Of a stretch of 5,659 nucleotides of DNA, positions 1-5,191 are shown piece after piece; the stretch's first letter is position 1, and every line of letters begins with the position of its first letter. Source of the stretch: an uncultured Prevotella sp. (GTDB lineage Bacteria > Bacteroidota > Bacteroidia > Bacteroidales > Bacteroidaceae); assembly GCA_900318855.1 (NCBI GenBank), contig ONMG01000162.1, positions 1-5,659 on the forward strand. The letters run 5' to 3'. The notes under the pieces are model-generated. The model searched no databases and was not told where the DNA came from. It saw nothing but the letters and a program-made list of their open reading frames with translations. The translations under genes were made by a program, and so were the position numbers.

Positions 1-42
1 CTATTTCTTTTATTGTGTCAAAAAAACAAGTTAAACCAGAAT

Positions 43-58
43 AGCCGTTTTATCGGCT
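43..58 (+). other. Small stem-loop in the leader of the phosphatase gene
   Basis: AGCCG-TTTTAT-CGGCT forms a 5-bp stem that can be extended by a G-U and an A-U pair at its base (41-60). It lies 21 bp before the phosphatase start codon and has no T-run after it, so it is not an intrinsic terminator. It could be a leader hairpin or chance. I see no confident Bacteroidota promoter in bases 1-81; the operon promoter may lie outside the window. Confidence 0.25.
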
Positions 59-81
59 GTTCACTATACAAACATTTTCGA

Positions 82-1212
82 ATGAAACTTAAGACATTCA
101 TCCTCCCCCTCCTCTGCCTCGCCTTTGGGCTCCGCGCCAACGCACAGGCCAAGGGTCCCGTGCAGACATTCACCTGGGACAAACCCTACGCCGTGGAGCG
201 CATCAAGGCCCCGCGCAACAGACAGGTGAGAAACGTCATCCTGATGATTGGCGACGGCATGAGTCTGATGCACATCCAGGCCGCCTGGACCTGCAACCGC
301 GGAAAACTGTGGCTCGAGAACGCACAGTACACCGGTCTCTCGAAGACCCCCGCCACCAACCGGCTTATCACCGACTCCGGCTCTGGAGGCACCTCGCTGG
401 CCACAGGCTTCAAGACGGCCTACCATGCCGTGGGCGTGGATGCCACGGGCAAGCCACTGAAATCGCTCGTTGACTATGCACACGCAGCCGGCAAGAGTGC
501 GGGCATTGCCGTCACCTGCCGACTTTGGGACGCCACGCCCTGCGACTTCATCAGCCATAACATCGACCGCGACAAGGAACAGGACCTTGTGGGACTCTTC
601 CCGCAGAGCCCGGTCGACTTCGTCTTTGGCGGCGGAGCCAAGTACTTCGAGCACAGAGCCGACGGCCGCAACATCTTCAGCGAGCTCCAGCAGAAAGGCT
701 ACCACATCTCACGCAGTGTCGACGACCTGATGAACTGGAAGTCGGGCAAAGTCTACTGTGTGCCCTTCGAGGTCAACACGCCGCAGCCCGACCAGCGAGG
801 CGACCTGCTCGCCAGAGCCTCACTCAAGGGACTCGACCTGCTGAGCCAGAACAAACAAGGCTTCTTCATGATGATTGAAGGATCGCAGCTCGATGACTAC
901 GGACACTTCAATCAACTCGACATGCTGATGAAGGAGACACTCGACTTCGACCAGACCATCGGCAAGGTGATGCAGTGGGCTGCCCGCGACGGACACACAC
1001 TCGTCGTGGTGACTGCCGACCACGAGACCGGAGGCCTCACCGTGCTCGGCGGCGACTACCACACAGGAACCGTGAAAGCCAGCTTCTCCACCAAGAACCA
1101 CTCCGGCACCATGGTGCCCGTCTACGCCTTCGGACCGGGCTCCGAGCATTTCACCGGTTTCATGGACAACACCGACATCTGCTGGAAAATCAAAAAGCTC
1201 CTGAAGATGTAA
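82..1212 (+). CDS. Alkaline phosphatase family protein, exported (PhoA superfamily)
   Basis: Predicted periplasmic phosphomonoesterase of 376 aa. Residues 1-21 form a signal peptide (MKLK, hydrophobic core, ANA|Q cut); Cys12 is too early and lacks a lipobox, so it is not a lipoprotein. By comparison with E. coli PhoA the active site is intact: metal ligand D58 in MIGDGM; D98-S99 in TDSGSGGT, with S99 as nucleophile; D150 and T152 in DATP; R163 at the place of the phosphate-binding Arg; E266, D271 and H275 in the EG-x3-D-x3-H stretch; D313-H314 in TADHETGG; H340 in NHSG. The PhoA Lys328 position is Asp here (D272), so kinetics may differ. The start at 82 is chosen because it puts the signal peptide at the N-terminus; an upstream in-frame ATG at 13 would add 23 polar residues. 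It is first of three co-directional genes, 48 bp before the hydrolase. The family is clear; the natural substrate is not. Confidence 0.92.
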   Translation: MKLKTFILPLLCLAFGLRANAQAKGPVQTFTWDKPYAVERIKAPRNRQVRNVILMIGDGMSLMHIQAAWTCNRGKLWLENAQYTGLSKTPATNRLITDSGSGGTSLATGFKTAYHAVGVDATGKPLKSLVDYAHAAGKSAGIAVTCRLWDATPCDFISHNIDRDKEQDLVGLFPQSPVDFVFGGGAKYFEHRADGRNIFSELQQKGYHISRSVDDLMNWKSGKVYCVPFEVNTPQPDQRGDLLARASLKGLDLLSQNKQGFFMMIEGSQLDDYGHFNQLDMLMKETLDFDQTIGKVMQWAARDGHTLVVVTADHETGGLTVLGGDYHTGTVKASFSTKNHSGTMVPVYAFGPGSEHFTGFMDNTDICWKIKKLLKM

Positions 1213-1226
1213 GGCGCAAAGCCTTA
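1210..1226 (+). other. Stem-loop overlapping the phosphatase stop codon
   Basis: TAAGGC-GCAAA-GCCTTA is a perfect 6-bp stem with a 5-nt loop that includes the TAA stop of the phosphatase. No U-run follows, so it is not a classical terminator. In a polycistronic mRNA it could act as a processing or stability hairpin between the first two genes; this is inference. Confidence 0.35.
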
Positions 1227-1260
1227 AGCTCCATCCACAATGACTTTACAACCCAACACT

Positions 1261-2868
1261 ATGCAGAATCTGAAATCACTGTTTGCAGGTCTGCTGCTTG
1301 TCCCCCTTGCGGCCCAGGCGCAGAACCTCATCCCCTCGGGCTCGCCACTCTATAAGCTGCCCTACAAGAACACCTACGTCATGGAGACGCTCGTGGCCGA
1401 GAATTCCTTCCGCACGGCCAAGATGCAACGCACTCAGCCCGGCACCTTCGCCCAGGCCCGCAAGGTGTTGCCCACGCCCTACTGGGAAGGCCACAACGAG
1501 GAAATCGGTATGTACTGGAAAGCTTGGGAGATAGGCATCAAGAACATCTGCCAACCCCTCGACGACTCCGGTTTCGTGACGAGCTACATCGCACCGGCCT
1601 ACAACGGCAACATCTTCATGTGGGACGACTCGTTCATCACCATGTTCTGCCGCTATGGCAAAAACTTCTTCCCTTTCCAGCAGACGCTCGACAACTTCTA
1701 TGCCAAGCAGCACCCCGACGGATTCATCTGCCGGGAGATACGTGCCGACGGCTCCGACTGCTTCGGACGCTACGATCCCACCAGCACCGGTCCCAACCTG
1801 CTACCCTGGTCGGAATGGCTCTACTACACACAGTTCGGCGACGACAACCGCCTCAACAAGGTGTTCCCCGTGCTGGCAGCCTACTATAAATGGCTGAAGC
1901 TGAACCGAACCTGGCGCAACGGCACCTACTGGAGCAGTGGCTGGGGCACAGGCATGGACAACATGCCCCGAGTGCCCCAAGGCTACAACACCATCTATTC
2001 CAATGGCCATATGATATGGCTCGATGCATGCCTGCAGCAGATTATGGTGGCCAAGATACTGTTGCAGATGGGATTCTATCTCGAACGGTGGCAAGAGATT
2101 GAGACCTTTGAGGACGACATCAAACACCTCACGAAGTACATCAACGACCACATGTGGAGCGACAAGGACAACTTCCTCTACGACCAGTACGAGAACGACA
2201 GCCTCAGCACCACGCAGGGCATCTATGCCTACTGGGCGCTACAAACTGACGTACTGTCTAAGGACCGCCTCGACAAGCTCGTGGCACATCTGGACGACAC
2301 CACCAAGTTCAACCGTCCCCACCGCGTACCCTCGCTCGTTTACAGCAACCCCAAATACAAGGCCAACGGCCGCTATTGGGAAGGAGGAGTATGGCCCGGC
2401 ACCAACTACATGATAGTGAACGGACTGGTGAACAAGGGCTACCGCAAACTGGCTTGGGACATCGTGACCAACGACTATAGGAACGTGTTCGAGGTCTATA
2501 AGAAGACGGGCACATTCTGGGAATACTACGCACCGGAGTCGGCCAATCCCGGCTTCATGGCGCGCAAGGACTTTGTCGGATGGACCGGTCTGCCCCCCAT
2601 CGCCGAGCTCATAGAGTACATCTTCGGCATCCGCGCCGACTACGAGCAGAAGACCATCACGATCGACGTCAACCTGCTCGACAGCTACGGAATCGACAAG
2701 TATCCCTATGGCCCCGACGGCAACATTTCGTTCAAGGTGGCACGACGCTCCTCCAAGGACGAGAAACCCAAGGTGACCATCCACACTAACGTGCCCTTCA
2801 AAGCCGTACTCCTTTGGGGCGACCACAAAATAGAAAAGGAAATGAAGGCGGGCGAACAGGTGCTCTGA
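1261..2868 (+). CDS. Exported GH63/GH37-like glycoside hydrolase (trehalase / MGH1-like (alpha/alpha)6 barrel)
   Basis: Predicted inverting alpha-glycosidase acting in the periplasm, 535 aa. The signal peptide covers residues 1-20 (AQA|Q). The body (about 70-460) has the hallmarks of the GH63/GH37 six-hairpin barrel: MWDDSF at 120-125, a Trp-rich segment SGWGTGMDN at 226-234, YWEGGVWPGTNY at 372-383 (the YWRGPxWPxxNY motif of the clan) and FWEYYAPES at 419-427. By analogy with YgjK and trehalase, D233 in GMDN is the likely general acid and E421 in FWEYY the likely general base. Residues about 460-535 look like a C-terminal beta-rich tail. The start at 1261 is preferred over an ATG at 1240, which would put seven polar residues before the signal peptide. 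The kinase follows 15 bp downstream. The family includes alpha-glucosidases, trehalases and mannosyl-/glucosylglycerate hydrolases, so specificity is open. Confidence 0.88.
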   Translation: MQNLKSLFAGLLLVPLAAQAQNLIPSGSPLYKLPYKNTYVMETLVAENSFRTAKMQRTQPGTFAQARKVLPTPYWEGHNEEIGMYWKAWEIGIKNICQPLDDSGFVTSYIAPAYNGNIFMWDDSFITMFCRYGKNFFPFQQTLDNFYAKQHPDGFICREIRADGSDCFGRYDPTSTGPNLLPWSEWLYYTQFGDDNRLNKVFPVLAAYYKWLKLNRTWRNGTYWSSGWGTGMDNMPRVPQGYNTIYSNGHMIWLDACLQQIMVAKILLQMGFYLERWQEIETFEDDIKHLTKYINDHMWSDKDNFLYDQYENDSLSTTQGIYAYWALQTDVLSKDRLDKLVAHLDDTTKFNRPHRVPSLVYSNPKYKANGRYWEGGVWPGTNYMIVNGLVNKGYRKLAWDIVTNDYRNVFEVYKKTGTFWEYYAPESANPGFMARKDFVGWTGLPPIAELIEYIFGIRADYEQKTITIDVNLLDSYGIDKYPYGPDGNISFKVARRSSKDEKPKVTIHTNVPFKAVLLWGDHKIEKEMKAGEQVL

Positions 2869-2883
2869 TACCGAATCCAATCA

Positions 2884-3723
2884 ATGAAGCATAAAGATAT
2901 GTCACGTATAGCAATCGATATGGGAGGCACCAACCTCCGGGTGGCACGGGTGAACAACGGGCGCTTTGAAACTCAAGTTGAGGAACCTTGTCGGGCCGAC
3001 GGCTCCGAGGAAGAAGTGATGCAACAGTTCTTCCGCCTGATTGAGGCTGTGGATGACGGCCACGCCGAGCGCATCGGAGTGGCAGTGCCGTCGGTGGTCG
3101 ACTTCGCGCGAGGCATCGTCTACGATGTGGTGAATGTGCCGTCATGGAAGGAGGTGCACCTGAAGCAGCGGCTCGAGGAGCGCTTCGGGGTGGAAACCCG
3201 GGTCGACAACGATGTAAACTGTTTCGTCAATGGCGAGAAGCACTTTGGAGCGGGACGCGACTACTCCAGTCTCGTGGGCATCACGCTGGGCACCGGAGTG
3301 GGCGCGGGCATCATCACGAATGGCAGCCTCTACCGCGGAGCCAACACCGGAGCAGGCGAGATAGGCTGTCTGCCCTATCTCGACAGCAACTACGAAGCCT
3401 ACACGAGCAGCCAGCTCTTCAAGCAATGGCACACCACAGGCAAAGCCGACAGCGAGCGGGCTATGCACGGCGACGCCACGGCCCTGGCTCACTGGACCAC
3501 GCTGGGCCGTCACCTTGGCAAGCTCCTGCAGGCTATCCTCTACACCTACGACCCTGAAGCCATCATCATCGGTGGGGGCATAGCCCGGTCCCGGCAGCTC
3601 TTCGCCGATGAGATGCTCGCCTCAATGCACGAAGGCTTCCAGTATCCCCATGAGGCCGACAGGGTGAAGGTGCTCTTCTCTGAACTGAAGGACTGCAATC
3701 TCCTGGGAGCATCACAGCTTTGA
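2884..3723 (+). CDS. ROK family sugar kinase, zinc-motif-less variant
   Basis: Cytoplasmic ATP-dependent sugar kinase of 279 aa with no signal peptide. Visible motifs: IDMGGTN at 11-17 (phosphate-1 loop), VDNDVN at 107-112 with D110 as the likely catalytic base, LGTGVGAGI at 135-143 (phosphate-2 loop), GAGEIG at 156-161 with the sugar-binding Glu E159, and IIIGGGIA at 227-234 (adenosine motif). The usual ROK zinc site is missing: the His of ExGH is Cys161 and the CxCGxxGCxE segment is replaced by LPYLDSNYEAY, although the final Glu appears kept as E171. The enzyme ends with LLGAS, the normal C-terminal motif, so it looks complete. The start is uncertain: 2884, or 2899 (MSRIAIDMGG), which would give a more typical spacing to the first motif. 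It is the last gene of the operon, directly before the terminator. It probably phosphorylates a hexose released by the upstream hydrolase (glucose or mannose; inference). Confidence 0.9.
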   Translation: MKHKDMSRIAIDMGGTNLRVARVNNGRFETQVEEPCRADGSEEEVMQQFFRLIEAVDDGHAERIGVAVPSVVDFARGIVYDVVNVPSWKEVHLKQRLEERFGVETRVDNDVNCFVNGEKHFGAGRDYSSLVGITLGTGVGAGIITNGSLYRGANTGAGEIGCLPYLDSNYEAYTSSQLFKQWHTTGKADSERAMHGDATALAHWTTLGRHLGKLLQAILYTYDPEAIIIGGGIARSRQLFADEMLASMHEGFQYPHEADRVKVLFSELKDCNLLGASQL

Positions 3724-3763
3724 CTCCGAATTCCGCAGTCCATTTTATTCTTTCGGTTTCACT

Positions 3764-3803
3764 GGCAGGAAGTTTCCGCACGAGGGATGCTTCCTGCCTT
3801 TTT
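3764..3803 (+). terminator. Rho-independent terminator ending the phosphatase-hydrolase-kinase operon
   Basis: GGCAGGAAG (3764-3772) pairs perfectly with CTTCCTGCC (3790-3798) around a 17-nt loop and is followed at once by five T (3799-3803). It starts 40 bp after the kinase stop. The T-run is only on the plus-strand side, so it is one-directional. It separates this operon from the ABC operon downstream. Confidence 0.88.
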
Positions 3804-3876
3804 CGCATCTTATATCCCATTGTATTTCAGCCTCTTACCCATAAGCGTCGACTGCTCTGACCCCAAGTGTCGCTTG

Positions 3877-3962
3877 TTTACGGCATTTGGCGTAAATAAG
3901 TACGCCATATGGCGTAGACTATTACGGCATATGCCGTAGCTATCTCCGCCATATGCCGTAAA
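3877..3962. repeat. Array of four 16-bp palindromes with exact 22-bp period
   Basis: Four units start at 3879, 3901, 3923 and 3945, each 16 bp with 6-bp spacers: TACGGCATTTGGCGTA, TACGCCATATGGCGTA, TACGGCATATGCCGTA, TCCGCCATATGCCGTA. Units 2 and 3 are perfect dyads and differ by a compensatory G/C swap in both arms; units 1 and 4 are imperfect. The outer 10 bp, TTTACGGCAT and ATGCCGTAAA, are perfect inverted repeats, and the left 40 bp matches the reverse complement of the right 40 bp at 33 positions. The spacers are not conserved. It could be a multi-site protein-binding array, an extragenic palindromic repeat or a tiny mobile-element relic. It lies between two operons that point the same way. 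Confidence 0.85.
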
Positions 3963-4154
3963 ATGCACAGACCCCAGGCGAGAGCTGGTGAAATGCGCTG
4001 ACCGGCGAACCCGAACCCACAGAGCCCGGACTGCTTCTCCCACTGCCGGATGAACTCATGCGCGAGCTATCTGTGCGGCCGAACAAGGGGCTAACCGAAT
4101 AAAAGAACAAGGATGGTGGACGAAGAAACGAGTGGTGAAGAACTTTCTAAACGT

Positions 4155-4162
4155 TAACTTTG
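4155..4162 (+). promoter_or_regulatory. Possible extra Bacteroidota -7 box
   Basis: TAACTTTG matches the TAnnTTTG -7 consensus fully, but no TTTG lies at the proper upstream distance, so it is weak. It sits inside an inverted repeat, TTTCTAAA (4144-4151) and TTTAGAAA (4175-4182), which could be an operator or chance. If active, it would give a second, longer leader for the ABC operon. Confidence 0.3.
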
Positions 4163-4223
4163 AGGACTAATCCCTTTAGAAATGTTAAATAGCAGCCTCA
4201 GCTTAGAAATTCTTCGGCAAAAG

Positions 4224-4256
4224 TTTGGAAGCTATGGCACCCTTGCACTACCTTTG
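4224..4256 (+). promoter_or_regulatory. Bacteroidota-type promoter of the ABC operon
   Basis: TTTG (4224-4227), a 21-bp spacer and TACCTTTG (4249-4256) match the known Bacteroides sigma-ABfr consensus TTTG-N19-21-TAnnTTTG. Transcription should begin near 4261-4265, giving a leader of about 50 nt before the ATG at 4315. This placement argues against translation starting upstream at 4225 or 4234. Confidence 0.75.
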
Positions 4257-4257
4257 C

Positions 4258-4281
4258 AGTGTACTATTAGAGTATTACACT
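4258..4281. promoter_or_regulatory. Candidate GntR/YtrA-type operator over the transcription start
   Basis: AGTGTA (4258-4263) and TACACT (4276-4281) are perfect inverted 6-mers separated by 12 bp, beginning one base after the -7 box. From memory, the B. subtilis YtrA operator is AGTGTA and TACACT with a spacer of about 13 bp, in front of YtrB-type ABC operons. A repressor bound here would cover the predicted transcription start. No GntR gene is in the window; it may lie downstream in the same operon or elsewhere. Confidence 0.6.
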
Positions 4282-4314
4282 ATAACAGGAAGCTATCACA
4301 TAACAGATATACCT

Positions 4315-5166
4315 ATGATAGAAGTAAAGAATCTCAGTTTCCACTATCAGGGAAGCAAGCACCAAGTGTTCAGCGGCTTCAACCTCACCTTGGGCGAAGG
4401 CAAGGTGCACGGGCTTTTGGGCCGCAACGGAACGGGTAAATCCACCCTCCTCTATCTCATCGCGGGTCTGCTTGCACCTTGCGAGGGCAGCGTGACCTTC
4501 GACGGCAAAGAGAGCCGCCGACGCAGTCCCAGCATGCTCAGTCAGCTGTTCCTCGTGCCCGAGGAATACGCCATGCCCCAGATGAGCTTCCGGCAGTTTG
4601 CAGCTCAGATGCGTGCTTTCTACCCCACTTTCAATGATGACCTTTTAGCCCGCTGCCTGAGAGATTTCGAGATGCCGGCCGAGCCCAATCTGAAAGAGCT
4701 CTCCATGGGGCAGAAGAAGAAGGTTTACATGAGCTTCGCCATAGCCGCGGGCACCCGACTACTGATGATGGACGAGCCCACCAACGGACTGGACATCCCT
4801 TCGAGGAGCCTCTTCCGCAAGGTGGTGGCCAACTATATGGACGACAGCCGCACCCTCATCATCTCCACACATCAGGTGCACGATGTAGAAACACTGCTCG
4901 ACCACGTGAGCATCATCGACGGCAGCCGCGTGCTGCTCGATGACGACATGGGTGCGCTGGCCGACAAATATGACTTCAAGCTCATCCAGCCGCAGGACGA
5001 CACTGAGGACGTGCTCTACGCCGAGCCATCGCTCCAAGGCAACATGGCCATTCTGTCCCATCGTCAGGGCGAGCAGACGCAGGTGAATCTGGAGCTGCTC
5101 TTCAATGCCGTCAGCAAGGGCGCGATTAAGCCGGAGAGTGCCACCAGCAAAAGCAATGCACTTTAA
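4315..5166 (+). CDS. ABC transporter ATP-binding protein (YtrB-like)
   Basis: Cytoplasmic ATPase subunit of an ABC system, 283 aa. Motifs: Walker A GRNGTGKST at 36-44 (K42), signature LSMGQKKK at 129-136, Walker B LLMMDEP at 149-155 with catalytic E154, D-loop NGLD at 157-160 and H-loop His186 in STHQ. The Q-loop position reads VPEEY (about 81-85), so Glu seems to stand in for Gln, and the signature is LSMGQ instead of LSGGQ. Residues about 205-283 form a C-terminal extension after the nucleotide-binding domain. The start at 4315 gives MIEVKNLSF, the usual N-terminus of the family; an in-frame TTG at 4225 would translate through the promoter and operator and is rejected. The membrane partner follows after 25 bp. 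The substrate is unknown; homologous systems include antibiotic- and envelope-stress-responsive exporters and ones of unknown role. Confidence 0.93.
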   Translation: MIEVKNLSFHYQGSKHQVFSGFNLTLGEGKVHGLLGRNGTGKSTLLYLIAGLLAPCEGSVTFDGKESRRRSPSMLSQLFLVPEEYAMPQMSFRQFAAQMRAFYPTFNDDLLARCLRDFEMPAEPNLKELSMGQKKKVYMSFAIAAGTRLLMMDEPTNGLDIPSRSLFRKVVANYMDDSRTLIISTHQVHDVETLLDHVSIIDGSRVLLDDDMGALADKYDFKLIQPQDDTEDVLYAEPSLQGNMAILSHRQGEQTQVNLELLFNAVSKGAIKPESATSKSNAL

Positions 5167-5191
5167 TACGTAGTCCAAAACACCAACAGAT

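Larger units (their letters stand above)
3804..4223. other. Long non-coding intergenic region
   Basis: This stretch between the terminator and the ABC promoter has no convincing gene. It holds the 22-bp-periodic palindrome array (3877-3962). A GACCCCA direct repeat flanks the array (3859-3865 and 3970-3976). A 13-bp near-repeat AAATGCRCWGACC recurs 30 bp apart (3961-3973 and 3991-4003). An open but mostly ATG-less frame (3992-4102) reads plausibly for 36 codons. A -7-like box sits at 4155-4162. No tRNA, rRNA or recognised riboswitch is seen. Confidence 0.7.

Noticed and set aside
13..81. Earlier ATG of the phosphatase at 13.
   Set aside because: It would bury the signal peptide behind 23 mostly polar residues and translate through the leader hairpin.
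64..705. Minus-strand open frame of 213 codons opposite the phosphatase.
   Set aside because: It is antisense to a gene with intact catalytic motifs. The translation is Val/Gly/Glu-rich, as expected for the shadow of a high-GC coding strand.
1240..1260. Earlier ATG of the hydrolase at 1240.
   Set aside because: It would put seven polar residues before MQNLKSLFAG; the start at 1261 gives a normal type I signal peptide.
975..1355. Plus-strand open frame bridging the phosphatase and hydrolase genes.
   Set aside because: It overlaps both real genes out of frame and is Arg/His-rich, typical of a frame-shifted reading; both real genes have signal peptides and motifs in their own frames.
2239..2880. 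Minus-strand open frame of 213 codons opposite the glycoside hydrolase end.
   Set aside because: Same kind of shadow: it covers the hydrolase motif region antisense and shows no domain or signal of its own.
3843..3875. AAGCG and CGCTT as a possible second terminator hairpin.
   Set aside because: Only 5 bp of stem with a 23-nt loop and no proper T-run; a much stronger terminator lies at 3764-3803.
3879..3960. Regular repeats could suggest a small CRISPR array.
   Set aside because: Spacers are only 6 bp, units are 16 bp and palindromic, and no cas genes are near. This does not fit any CRISPR layout.
3810..4043. Minus-strand open frame of 77 codons across the intergenic region.
   Set aside because: It is read straight through the palindrome array, with repeated peptide bits caused by the 22-bp period, has no family resemblance and no promoter in that direction.
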